Positions 43,095 to 58,000 of a stretch of DNA of 64,000 nucleotides are shown here, piece after piece (the first letter of the stretch is position 1; the number at the start of each line of letters is the position of its first letter). The position numbers were made by a program, and so were the translations under genes. The DNA lies in the NCBI RefSeq assembly GCF_032362555.1, contig NC_083507.1:8435001-8499000 (forward strand), in the 5' to 3' direction. This DNA comes from Amyelois transitella. Taxonomy: Eukaryota; Arthropoda; Insecta; Lepidoptera; Pyralidae. The notes below the pieces were generated by a model, which saw only the letters and a program-made list of their open reading frames with translations, had not been told where the DNA came from and made no database searches.

Positions 43095-46000
43095 TCAGAT
43101 GAAGGTCCAGCATTCCATGATCTTGACTATGAAGTCCTCGCGGGTTGTGAGCGGCTCGTTGCCGTACGTGGTGCAGCGCTGCGTGCGGCCCAGGTACAGG
43201 TCGCCGTCCAACCACAGACCAAACTTGCCGCTGTTAACATTATTTTCAATCAAGTACAAGACAACAACAAATAAAATGAGAATTAAAAGCTTTACAATCG
43301 CTAAGAAATCTAGTTGGTTTTCGCAAAAAAGCTAAGAATATTATAAACAGACAAGGCTCAAAATTGGTCTAATTATTAAAGGAACTCATACGCAGACAAA
43401 CATGTTTCTCTGTGTATCAGTTTTCGTATAATTCGACTCTGACTGGGCATGAAAAATACATATAAGTTTAAACAGATTTATTAATAAACATTTAAAGAAG
43501 TTGTCGAGCACTTACTCGCCAGCGCCAATAGATATGTTGTCCGCACTACCTCGAATAAAATACATGTTGTCTCCAGTCCATCCCCAATACTTGAATTTCG
43601 TTTTGACTGGTGGTGGTTGATCTGAAAAGAAAAAAAATCCTTTTCTAATACTTTTCAAGTTTATTTATCTTTTTAATAATTTAAGTGTCGAATCCAAAGT
43701 AATGCGAATATAAGAAGTTAATGTAAGGTTTGCGGCAAGTGAAAAAATTAGTCTTAGCTCCCTTCCGAAAAGGAGCCTGATATTTATGTTTGTATATAAA
43801 ACAAACAATGTCTAGTAGTCAAAGGCGTTATTAAATTAAACTTATTTTTAGGCGGTAGGTACTTCGTAAATTCTTACGCTCTCCCTTAGCTATAACATCA
43901 TTCGATAACAAAACAAACAATAGGCTATTTGACTGTATTAAAAATATACATTTCTTTTATGTCATCAGTCTTAATATTATTTTTGTGGAGCGATTTGTAA
44001 TAACGCGAGATAAAAATATTGCATTATTTAAACAAAATCCGTCTCAGAAAATTAGGTTTTTATATGCAGCTGTCACGTGACTAAAAACGAACGTGATTGG
44101 CTATTTCTATTATGACGTCAATTATCCATAAACAGACTGTGGATCGTACCGTTCCTTAGTGTTCGCTATTATTTTTCAAGATTTTATAAGTGTTTGATCG
44201 CTCAGGTTTACTCAGATAACATAGGTATTTAATATCTAATGGAAACCAATTCCGCGAAAGCTGACAGTTGAAACCTACCAAAAGTGGACGCAATAATGGT
44301 TGGAAGAAGAAATCTGGATTGTCTTCTTCAAAGACAATTCAGATTTCTATGCTGCCGAACTAAGGAATCTGAAAACATCAATTTAAGTATATCTTGGTAA
44401 CCACTGATCTGAGATCATGATCTGAAACCACTTCTTACGAATATTCAAATCCATCGGCATAGAAAAAAACAGTTTCGTAGGAGATTTTATTGTTGTATTA
44501 GTGCATTGAGGCACGGCACAACATTTATAGGAACTCATTTTAATAATTTTCACACATATGACGTGGCACAAGTTAAATAAAACAAGAGAAAATCAAAACT
44601 TTTCGAAACACCAACAAGCTTTGTATGATATTTACACGAAATTTACGTCACTGCATGCCATGGCCGCCATATTGCTAAAAGTCGCGTTTTGGCGGCATAT
44701 TTGAATATTTCATTTTCTTTTTCGATTTTTTAATAAAATAGCTGTAATAAAGGCAGAAAAGTATTTTTGTAGGGCTCCTTATAAACAAATAAATACCCTA
44801 AGATAGTTTTTAGAACTTTGTCAAATAGCCTATTGTGGCAAGCGGAAAGATGAAGTCTATGAAAAAGGTGTGATTTTATGTTTAGAAAAATATTTTGACA
44901 TCAAACCATTAGAAAAATTAACTCATTGCATACCTCCTTTCTCATCCTTGTGTTCGTCCTCGTCTTCTTTCGGCTTATCCTCCGAAGCCGGCAGCGGGGG
45001 CTGCGAGGGACGCCTTTCCTCGACTCTCTGGAACGAGAAGAGTAGCGACTCGCCCGTGCCGTAAAAGTGTTCCGACGGGCGCAACGCGCATGACGTCAAA
45101 GCTCCGAAAACCTGGAAGGAATTTTTTAGAATGAATATTTAATGTGAATCTGGTAACTTTTCTCCTTTTTCCTTCTTTATCTCTTTAAGTATTTATTATG
45201 AAATATACTTAGTATCGTTGAGTTAGGTATACCAAATCCCAAGTCTCGAATTCGTTATTCATCCCGTAAGAAAAACATGTAATTTAATCAACCATAACAC
45301 TACTGGCCTGGCGCCTGTTTTCTGTTGGAAAATGTTGATTGGCTACACATTATGCAAATTTATTTAAAAATAGATACTAAGTAGAGATTCTGTAAAGGTC
45401 AAGTAACTAGGTATTGGACAAAACATATTGAATTTATTTTATTTAGATATTTTTTATTTATGTCTGCACCTTGATAGGTGTGGGTGTGTGTCTTGGAGGG
45501 TAATCCATGCATGACTGTAAAGATCAAAAGGGGAACCAAATCTTGCTGTAACTTTAGCTAACAAGAAATGGAACAAAGTCTTACGATCGCAATACCTCAG
45601 TGGGAAAAATAAACAATATTAAAATACTGAATGTATTGTTTAATTGTTGTCGTGGGGTGCCGGCAGAGTAGAAAAGCACCACCCCGTATCTTCCTGTGGG
45701 TACCGTAAAAGCGACTAAGGGATAGGCTTATAACTATTAACTTGGGATTCTTCTTTTAGGCGATGGGCTAGCAACCTGTCACTGTCTGAAACTCAATTTT
45801 ATCAAGCCAAAAAGCTGAACGTGGCTGAACGTGTCTACCCCGCAAGGGATATAGGCGTGACTATATATATGTATGTATGGGCAGAATCACCTCCTACGCT
45901 GATATCCCCTCATTTCCGGGGAGGCCTTAGTCCAGTAGTGTGTTTTTATGGGCTGTTAAGGTAAAATACTGACAGGATTTAAAAAAAGAGAAATAACTCA

Positions 46001-49000
46001 CATTGTTGTCAGTGTCCTGTATGACGAGCAACACCGGGCTGTCGACCCGCTGCATCTTGCGGTACATAGAGGAGAGTGAGAACCCGTGCTGGCTCGTGCT
46101 GAAGGCGAGCGACCACATATAGCCTTGCGCGCGCGCAGGCAGCACCGAGCAAAGCTTCTCTCTGAAAATTAAATTTTCATTTACATGTTTATCAAGGTTT
46201 TGCAACTTTAACACCTTATTCTAACAAGGAACAAATAATTCCTTCCTTTCTCCTTCTCCTGACTAAAGTCCCGGTTACATCCTCTCTAGAGCGGCGAGGA
46301 TGAAAGGCGAACCCTTGACTATGAATCCTGGATTGAATCCAGTGAATCACAAAAAGTGACTACCACCTAACATCTGCAATCTTTGCAATGGAACCTAAAC
46401 CTATAGGCTTTTGAAAGTGCCATTTCCATGGTTTGAATGAAGTTAAAAAGTTTTAAATAATCCTTATTACTACTTAGTCCCAAATGATGCGAAAAAGATT
46501 CCCAAGGGGTGGGTTATACGCGAGTATGTATCAGGTATCCGATCCCAATAAATATTGACACTTAAGATCATAAACTTCGTTGTAAATAGTACACATTCAA
46601 TAACTTATTTACTATTTTCCTAACAAAAAGTCAACAGGTCGCATGTCATTGTTACGTACCTGTGTTCCATTGTGAATATCTCCGAGGTGCCGATGAGGTC
46701 GGGCGGCGACAGCTCCATGTCGACGGAGGCGCCCGACGAGTACAGTGCGCGTCGCAGTTCATCGCTCATCGACAGTACCTGCACATCACGCTTTTATTAA
46801 CATTTGCTAATCAATATATTCAAAGTATATTCCAGGTTGCATTTTTAGTGGTAACTATTTTGGTGGCTTCAGAGCCCGTCCTCTATAAACGAATCTAGGT
46901 AATTTGACGAAGACACGGATTGCTATTTGGAGGAAGAATGGGAAAGACGCTGTAGACCGGATAAAGTGGAGAGGGCTAAAGCAAACTTGCATGAAAAGAT
47001 AGTTTGTGAATAGTTCACAACATTAATTAATACCCGTGTAGAAGTAACGGTAATGCATCATTAAATCAAAAGCAAATGTTTGACTCCGCGAAAACCGGTA
47101 TAGGGCGGGCGCGGATCAGACATTCTGAAGATTGAGATAAATAGCTTGCTGACGCTTTTTATTTAACTACATCAACTAGATGTAAGTACACATATAAGTT
47201 ATGAGCAATATTCAATGGGGATTTTTTCTATCTGTACAAATTCTATAATAAGTGACATCACAGCTTTAATTTGAAACTGATTGTATTGTATTGTAGACAC
47301 CTATGAGGTCTGAAGGCAATAATAAGTCTTTGCTAGCATTAATCTGCATGCAATCAATGCTATAGGTATCTAACCATGCAAAAATTCAATGTAAATATTG
47401 CGTCGGAACATTATCATGGAAACAACGCAATTTGTATGCAAGAAATAAGTAGATACATAACCGATGTGCTATATCATGCTCGGAACAATAAGAATTGATA
47501 ATTAATTTGATAAAGTTCATAGAGTTCATATTTTTGAATGATTTTATAGGTCACTTTGACATGAAAAATTATCAAAATGATGATGAATAGGGTGCATTGA
47601 ATGAAAGGATGCATTTTATAAAAACACTACAGTTCACATTCAACATACATAGCGGATCCATTAGATGAGTGCTTTAAGTATTTATAAACATTCCATTGTG
47701 TGCTACTAAAAAAACAGTGTCCCATTAATTAATTACCAAATTATGTGTAATTACTACAAATAAGAGGTTTTAAAACTATGATGAAATATAAATCTAAAGT
47801 ACTTATTTAACATACCTTTTAGAGCAAATATACTTTATTAGAGTAAGACGACCTTTGGTTTTACCTTTGCAATATTCATTATCAAGAAATTTAGAACGAT
47901 TTAAAGAATCTGAATAAAAAAAATATCTGCATCAACTTAAAATTATGTGTCGTTTTTTTTTCAATTTTATACACTCGCTTATAATTTATTGTGCCACTTA
48001 AAATGACTCCTATCATTTGTATTTTTTATATCCTTTAGCCTTTACCTTAAAATGGATTATTTTTATAGCCACTCATTAAATATAAAGCGGTTGTTTATTT
48101 AAAAATAAAAGTAATAAAAAATTATATTTTCCGTTAATTAATCAGTACTATGGATCTGTAATAACCTCAATTGACAAGATAGTATAAATTCAACAATGTT
48201 ATAGTTTTTAAAATCAAGAAAACCAGAATGTAAGCTGCCCTTACCTACTTTAAAAAACTCTTTGGTTTCTCACCTCACATATGGAATGTATCGTGGCCCG
48301 CCGCAATGAATGTAGAGTCCCTTTCTTGTTTTTAGGAAGCCCATGTTTATCACATATTGAATGAATAGTACCCCTTCTTCGAGCTGTTATGCTCATCATG
48401 GTCATTTCCACATCCTTCAATTTATTGACTGCAATTGCTTTTATCCTTCTGACCACTTTTCGTATGAAACTTAACATTTTCACTGCGACGTAATAGAATT
48501 TAGTTTGAAGTGATGTTATACAGATTTTAATGACACGTTTCCTCTCTGTTTATGTAATGCTGTAGCTGCAATTTTATGGTTGTAAACCTACAATGGCCAT
48601 GGTGGCCTCTCTGCTTTTCCAATTATTTCCCGAGTATGAACATTATGCCAATTTTGTGGTTCGCGCGAAGTGCCGGCATGAGGATAAGAAAACAAAACGC
48701 TAACTATCGCGGCATAGCGTCTTTCTTCACAAGAAAACTTGGTTATCGATTTTATCGCCAATAATTTACAATACACAATTTGATACAGAAATATATGGGA
48801 TTACGCGAGGATTATGGTTGTTGAAACGCAATAAAATTAGCGATAACAACGCATGATATATGCACTGCACTTTAAGAACGTACCATATTTCTTGCAACAA
48901 ACAAATTGGCGACGATAAACTTAGGAAAACTGACGCACTTTACTTCACCTGCGTTAAACTTGACTGATTTAAAGTAAACTTGTTTAAACTGAATCGGTGG

Positions 49001-52000
49001 CCCTGGGTAGAGTTTATGGTGACAAAAGGACGTTAATACCCAGTGGGTCGTCGAAGGCTGTTGATGATGATAATAACAACTTGTGTAGAAGTCTCCACTG
49101 TTGGGATGATCCAAAATTTAATCTATGAACTGTAATTTATTTGTGTAATTTTTCCCATATATATTTATTTATTTACTGTACAGTGTAAGTACTACAGATT
49201 CGTAAAGTAGGTAAACGCCCGCTCTTCCATTCAAAAATTTGAAATTTTTAGATTTAGTTTCCATGTAATGGTTTGGACAGATTGAGATATAAAATTTTGA
49301 ATACATTTTGGACACTTGCATATTTCAAGTGAAAGTTCCTTTCTTCGTAGTTTCCACCTCGAACCTGCATTGTACGAACAGCCTAAATATCGTCGATATA
49401 AACTCAGCATTAGCACTAATACTGTGATATCCTATCAGACAATGTCGGCACCAATCGATGCCATGTAACACTTTGCTGATAAGCAAGTTCATACAATGGT
49501 GGGTGGTCTATATTATGTAGGTACTATCGATTGTTGCCGGGTTTCCCAAATTTTTGAATAACAAGACAATTTTTGCGCTACTTTATTTTACTAGAGACGT
49601 AGAACCAAGCTCAGACTAAATGTGCACCGATATAGCAATGTTTCGTTGAAATACATGCTTGTCTCATAATCTACACTCATAATCTATGCTGACCAAGTTT
49701 CCTTTTAAAAATATACAGATCAGCATTCCGCACTGGCTTTCCACTTGCACTATAGTTATGTGGACCTTCTATGAGAATTGGTTTACAGGTAAGACTGGTA
49801 AAAACCTCAGTATTGTGGTTTATAAGTTGGCTGTACCGGCGGTAAGTTCCTTTTTATAGGATGGAGAAAAAATATTTTTTCAAGTAATTTCTAAAATAAA
49901 TTCAATGATAATTCACAAGTATTATTGTCGATATTCAATTAATTCTATCAACAACGTACCAATTCTAAAAGCTTGCAGTAGACCGTTCAAGATTTCTAGC
50001 TGTTTAGCCAGTCTATCGTTGCTTTAACTCGTTCTAATAATTGTGTGTCGTAAAACCCCAATTACAACACGTTAACGTCTTATTTTACCATGAGAAGCCG
50101 GTCCAATGCACCAACGCGGTATAAATTATGCATTTTATAAAACAGTCATGAATTCATTTATTAAGCAACAGAGGTCAAATAACGACCGAGCACAAATGCA
50201 ATCTTATATCGTGAGATTAATTCTTAATTTGTTAGAAATTTCTCGAATTGTAAAACATACTCTTACTGATTAATATAAATAGAAAGAATTGCGGCAAAAT
50301 AAATTTATAAGTAGACTAATGTATACTGGACCAACTGCATAAATGTATTATAGGTAAGTAATAAATAATGTACTTTCTTGAAAAGCAAGTATTAGCTTGT
50401 TTTAACTAGTATTGATCACTTTAGGTAATTGAGTTGGTAGCGCGTTTCTTTTTTACTAATGTAATGGATTTAGTTATTCGTGCATGGCAGTAAAGCTTCA
50501 AGAGCCTTGAAATTTATGCTCAACGGCAAATTGATAAACTATGCATTATCAGGGCTTTATAGAGTCGGGTTCTTATGCACCTGACCATTTATGTATTAAC
50601 TCCTAGACCTTGCGATGCGACCGAGACCAGCTTGTGATAAATTTTCTACGAAACAAACATTTCGAAAATTCAAGAATGTCATATCACATTTGCATAAAGA
50701 AGTGATTTAAATATGTTACCTTTTAAATGAATCTTATATAAAATGCCTACTTACAGAACAAAGTCCAACTTATATACGATTAACCGTATAGTTTTAAGTT
50801 AATCTATTCCGTGATCACGCTACTATATCGAAGAACAAAAACAAATCCGCATGTTTTATTTGAACGTCTGATCATCACGTAAGCATAAAAAAATGCCATA
50901 ACATGCACAGAATTGGCAGTTGTTTTACCTGGCAATGCCATCTCAACGTATCAAAACAAGCGAGGAATTTTATCAAAAAATGAATAATATGCACGCCAGC
51001 AAATGTCCCTCACATTTGCTTTCCGAATCGAGTGCGCTAACGGTATGTAGTTCTACATGTGCCTCACCTTATCACTTTCAAAACTGGAGGACTTCTCGGG
51101 CGCCGCCGCGGGTCCCAGTCGCACCATTTCTATCCATTTCATAGTCTGCATCTTGTCTAGGTTTCACACATCAAATTATATCGCCAACACAGTGCACCAG
51201 AAAAAACACGACTTCCACATCACAATTGCCAACGCTTAATTTAGAAATCACCCACGCGATTACAAGGTCTCGTAACCAAACACTGAACACTCGAGTCGCA
51301 TGCGTCTGCTTATAAACAAGAAACGTTTGTTTTCGGTACTGCGTACCGGTTCGGCTTAATGAGCTCTTATTGACCGCGGAAACAGTACTAGTTATTGTGT
51401 GGAGCGGCCGATGTGAAGAGTTCCAAGTGTGATCTATTGGGTTTTAATTCAACGTAGTCACTGCACGAGCGAGTACGGTGTCTCGGCGCCGCGTGGAAAC
51501 TACGATCGAAAAGAAAGGCCACGGCTGCGTGAGCCCCACCGCGGCTGAAATTGCATACTTCTGTCGCACGGAAACCCATTCATCCATAACCAGCGGCCAA
51601 TTAAAGTCTGCACGATTGAAAATCGCTAGGTATATAGGAAACATGTGTCAGCGGCTCGTTGATGTCTAATACGGTAGAGTTGGAAACGCCATAGAGGGAA
51701 GATATAATTACCTGCGCTGGTTGACAGTGTGGCCATTGTGCTGTGATTGATACGATATTACGCGTAAATCCACGAAGACAATATTGGCTTAAACACGCCA
51801 AGCGAATACTCTAGTTGCAACGGGTTTAGAACAAATATTATTACAAGCAATAGCATAAAAAAAATTGCGCAATTGACATACCAAATTAAATTCTGTAGTA
51901 CTTTAATCTTTACTAATTATAATTTATGACGGTAATATTAATCAAATCTTTTAAAATTTAAACAGCGTGGTTAGATAGATTGTTGGATGAGGCAATTTCA

Positions 52001-55000
52001 ATGATGTCATTAATATGCCTCTAACGTATAAGTATTTTGTGATAAACATGAGCATTAATTTTAAACCTAGGCGATACAAAATTGGATTAGATACTATCTA
52101 TAGCTGTTAATCTTTATAATTACTTATTATTATCAGGGAAAGCAATCAATACATATTTTTCTTATACTTAATAAGAAAGTTACATTTCAAGAAGTAAAAA
52201 AGTCAAAATATACATTTTATATTGAACGGATGTATTTTTTAACTATGTTTTTTTCTAAATCAGTAAACAAATACATCCAGAACTTTAGTTTTGCATACGT
52301 TTTAATAACTTCCAATTATTTATCTACTATTTTCAACTTTTTTGTTTATCTAATTACTGTTAATGTTCCAATGAGAAAATTAATAAGTTGAACTGAAATA
52401 TAAATCTCAAAACAGAAGAAAAAAATTAAAGGAAACGATCATTGAAAAAATAAGTTTCATAAATATATTATTTTCTTTACCTCGAATACCAATTAACACT
52501 AGGTATATTCCCCACATTCTGTACGATCTCTATAAAATTCTGTTACACACTATACTGTTCAGTTGCATTTACCATGCATTTCAACCACATTGAAGGGCAT
52601 AAATCTTCATATAAAGACGACAGAGCCACAATTATTCGCGATTAGTATTCGCCCGATTAGCAAAGTCTACATAACATGTCACATGCAAATTAATTGAACA
52701 AGAGGAGGGACCAATTAGCGTCCATGTAGTTATAATAAACTTGATGGAAATTAAGTAACTAAGTATATATAAGTGAAATCATTTTATTTGGTTGCAAAAT
52801 ACTCAACACTATTTTGAAAAAATTTTTTATTTAAGCATTCTAAACAGCAGATGCATTATAGTCCAGGTTGCAACCGGCAACACGCAAAGGTGAAAGAGAA
52901 TTATTTTATGCAGTAAGACCTATCCCGCATAAGCAAACCCCGATTCAAAACTACGGACAATTTGTACTAAGAAAATCGGCACTTCATCATTCAGTTATTT
53001 TAAAGCATTTAACATTTACACCCCAATGTACAGGTTATAAAGTCAGCCATAGTCAGAGGTGATATGATACAAATTAAATTATAAATTATATACGGGACAA
53101 ATTACACAGATTGAGTTAGCCTCGACGTAAGTTCGAAACTTGTGTTACGAGATACTAACTCAACGATACTATATCCTACTACTATTATAAAGGCGAAAGT
53201 TTGTATGGATGTATGGATGTTTGTTACTCTTTCACGCAAAAACTACTGAACCGATTACCATGAAATTTGGTATGTAGGTAGCTGAAGACCCAGAATAACA
53301 CATAGGCTACTTTTTATCCCAGAGTTCCCGCGGGATTGATAGGGTTTCCATGCGGACGAAGTCGCGGGCGGCCTCTAGTTTTATAATAGATAAACATCCA
53401 AGACCCAGGCCAATCAGAGGAAGTTCGTTTCTCATCATGCCCTGGCCGGGATTCGAACCCGGGACCTCCGGTGACACAGACAAGCGCACTACCGCTGCGC
53501 CACAGAGGCCGTCAAAGTAGTTCTTATTGATTAAATATCAATAAGAACTGTTAAATATGGCAATTAATGAGTTTTAAAATAGTCAATGTAAAAATAAACA
53601 TCGGAAAAATACCAGAAACAAGGACAAGGTTATATTTCTATTCCAAATTGAATTAATAGCTTATAGCCTAATAAAATCATGATTATTATATAATCATGTA
53701 CGCTCTCTACATATAGCCGTACTCATACGAATAACAAAACTAAAAATTTCAATTATAAATAGATAGAAACTCATTTACTGACTTACTAATTCTGGCGTAC
53801 AATTTTCCAAATAATAACTAGATCATCATCAGTCTATTACATCTCCACTATACCTCTTGACATACTTCAATCCAATTAATGATTTTATCATTTTAACAAT
53901 CAAATTCTAGAAGTAATCCATCGTAATGGAAAACCTTAGTGGAAACATGTCTTGTCGCACGTAAGCGCTTCCCCAATAGTGGAATTTTAAGACGAACAAA
54001 TAAAAAATTACTCTAATATACATTAAGAGGTTCTGGATGGTTCTACGTGTCATTAAACTCGTATCGTGGTTAAAGTTGAAGATAATAAAGGTATTGTAAA
54101 TTTCCGCGGTTGTGAAACGGATGGTCGGCTGGCTGACAGCTGTTTAATTGGATAATTTGGGTTCCAGTTGGGGACAATTTAATAGTGTAGTAGTGTAGTA
54201 CTTTTTTCGGACATCATAATTATCACTTTTGCAAATAATGCTTCAATGTGATTGAGGAGGTTTTACCAATTCAGTTGTCCCGAATCATCATATTCACTAA
54301 AGCATCATCATTTTATTTTGTAATGCAGAAAAATAGAACACTTAGAAACGTAGATTCAAATGAATCAATGTAGATTTTTTAAAAATCTACAATAAAATAT
54401 TGTAAAGTGACGCACAAATACATTTAAGATGACGTAAAGATCATGACCCGGACAATTCACGGTATCAACCGGAAGTACTTATATGCCTTATTTTAAAGAA
54501 CCGTATTCAGTACATGTATTTATCAATAATTATCTGTTTATCAGTTAAGTATTTTTTGTTAAGGCCTGTATAATGTATACTCAATCGATAAGTACACAAA
54601 TGATTGTACGCAGAAAACCTTTTAATTAGTCATTAAGGATTGCATAATGTTTCTATTGTCGTCGCAAGGGAAAATCTTGCATGATTACAAAAAAAAAAAC
54701 AACATTCTTATCATCATTATGTTGTTGTAGAAAATGTGGCCTTTCTGGTAGAGTGGCGTGGCGTGGCTACAAACCCAATTAAAGAGAAACTTTACTAGAA
54801 ACAACATCATAAAATTTGTACCGCACAAAACAGCTGACTTAATAAAAATCAGAGACCTTATATTTTATGTAGCGCATATTTGAATATGCGCCTATTTTCA
54901 AAGAATTTTTGAAAATTCTTTGAAAATAGAGGCAAATATGTCAAAATTTTTTTAGCAGCAAAAATCATCAAGCAAACGTAATGATAGCTAATTTATCCTA

Positions 55001-58000
55001 GCGATGTGAGACAGAGACTTTATCAAAAATAGAAATAGCAATTCCGTGTGATAGCAATACAAATGATACAAAGCACGCAATAAGAAGATGGATTAATGAA
55101 TAACAAGCGGAGCGACCCATCACATCGAGTTAATCTCAATTGCATTTTAGATGCAAGACTCGCATTCTGCAGTACTAAAAGTACTTATAATCTAGAAAAG
55201 GAATGAATGAATTGATGAATAACTCTTTATTGTACACAAAAAAAGAATGTTGTGGATATAGCAAATACCTAGATGTAGTACAATGGAGTATGCTTTTAAA
55301 TACCTAGATCTAGATATATTATATTGTATACCAAATTGTTCTTATTACATATTAAAATTGAATTATAGGGATTTATTATAATTGTAAATTTAACATTCAA
55401 TGTTGGACAAATTAAATAAATTCTAACCTTAATATCAATGATTCGGTCGAGTATTAAATTATTGCAAAAATATAGATATGAACCGATAATCTTACACTTT
55501 CTTCGTTTTGTTTATTTAATTTTAATGACAACTATTTTTTTTACTATGACTCAATCAAAAACGTCCTATAAAAATCTTTTTAGGTTTGAGGTTTATTTAT
55601 CGGAAGTTTTCAAAAAGTATGATCTTCAACCATGTCTCAGATATAATCTTTAGATACAATATGAAACTTTTTCAAACATATTGCACATCAACCAGTTAAA
55701 ATCTAAATCATATCAATTACCGGGGGTCTATCTCGGTTATGTCACAATACTGAGCGACGTATGATTAGACGCGGCCGCTGGGCGTTCTATCCATTGTTCG
55801 GCATCCATTGTCACCAGTGCCACTGTTACATCGACCACGCTGTTATCATATAATAACAAACATCTTGCAATGGTGGTTATATAGCTGGTGACTTGTTGAC
55901 AAAACAATTTATGATCACAAATTAAAAGAATGATATGATCTGAGGTGGACATTTTGTTTTATTATGTCTGCCTACATTTGAGTGTTTATCAGTCTTCCTG
56001 ATCCTGGCGTAAGTCCCAGTTATATCCTCACCCTTTGGAAAGAAGCCCTGTGTGCCCATTCGGGTCTTTAATAGTATGAGATATGAATCTTTTTGGCTTT
56101 CTTTTAGAATCTGGGGGCACGGCAGTGCCTCCGCCAAGTCGAGCAAAAAAAAGCGGCACGGCCGTACCATCCTTTTCTCAAAGCAATTCAGCCTATTTTC
56201 GACCTTTTATAATTTCGTTGTGGATAAAACAAGAAGCCTGAATTTTCAGTAACTACTCAGGCGTTATATAATAAAGTTGACTAGAACGGCTTGTGGATAT
56301 TTTTTTTTATATTTTAGCCTGACCCAATTTTGTAACCCAAAGCATATATTTTGATTGAGGGTTTGAGACAATTACTATATGACTACCAAAATGATATAAT
56401 TTTTTTAAAAAATTACGCACGAAATATAAGTCAAGTCTTCATGTAAAATACCTATAGACACAAAAGCTTAGCTAGGAGTAAATAATAACAAAGACGAAAC
56501 CTTTGCATTCCAAAATTACGATTGAGTATAGTCGAATAATTTAATTTTCTAAGAATATCTAAAAATAGTAACTTTACCACAAGTTAATTTGCTTTTTATG
56601 AATTTAACGATTAAAAGTTTTATGCATTTACTAATAACGGATCCATAATTATCTTCATAAATAATAAGAAACTTTCCACTATTTAATTTGACTAGATAAT
56701 TATTGTCCACGACACCTATTTATGAAATAGTAAAATCAAAGGGAGAAGATGTAATAACATAAATTCATTTTCATTTATCGTATTAGAGTAAAAGTAAATG
56801 AATATAACGAAAGTATTCATGTTGACACACCTACTTTCAAATATCTAAATAAAGCGCATGTCACTAAATATTTTATGGTCATAAATTTCTTTCGATATCA
56901 AAAACCTTCATAACAACACCGTAAATATTTACAATGTATAATTACAATTTTATATACTTACTTTAACATCTACCAATATGAGATAAGAAAGAAATAATAT
57001 GGAATCCACATTCATTTTTCTAAATATCTAATAAACAACACTACTGGGTTGGGTATACAGTCACAAAATGATCTAGATAGTTGGCACTGACTAACATATA
57101 AAATGCTAAGAGTGCTAGTGAGTGCAGTGCCAAGAACAGGTCCTAACCTATTGAACTGAATAACATTAAAACAGGGAGTGCATCGTTCATTCGCATGTCA
57201 CTATGGGTGCATGGCATACTCGCGCTACCAGGACTATAGATCACCACAGGCTGAATACTAACTTTTTGAAAAAAATGATGAAAGAAATCTATCCATATTA
57301 TATATGGCCAAGTTGTCGTTGTTATAAGTTTCGGAGAATTTCTTATTGAACGACGGGTAATGTCGAGAAGTAAACAGGAATAAACAAAAGAATTAAGGCG
57401 GTCATTACGCGACTTTTGATTGGGGAAAACAAATTGGCACGCTCTAAATTTGCTCATCACCTAAAAGTTCTTTCAATGATGATGATATATTCGACTCAGG
57501 CCAATGTTAAATAATAAGATTTTCACTTATAATGTTTCAATAAATTTCGAGGGAATAAAGAGCGAGCCGTATTAAGATAATCTCAACAATCGCGATCCAT
57601 TTGGTTTGACTTATAAGCACGGACTTTGGTTTTCGTACTTTCAGGGAAATGATGAGAATCGCAAGTGAGAGTAACATGCTAATTGCAACTGATACTAATT
57701 GACTAAGTAGTATTCAGCCTGGGTGTGCGAAGTCTCGTGTCTGTACCTCCGGCCGCGGCTCTTCGCCCAGCGAGTCGCCGAGCGCCTCCGCCTGGCTCTT
57801 CATGATCGAGTAAATTTTCACGTATGGCGCCTTCAGCAGCTATGCGCAACGATTATACATTATTAGCTATAAAAGTAGACTCCGGACAAGAAACCCAGTA
57901 GATTAAAGTTACTTTCAATTTAGTCGACATTATTATGTAGTCTTTAGGAATAGATGATGCTTCAATTAACTCAACCGACAACAGTTAGCTCATAAATAAA

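Noticed and set aside
55737-55952. 71-codon minus-strand frame in an mtd intron
   Set aside because: Partly protein-like, but no acceptor/donor phase links it to the gene and no family was recognised.
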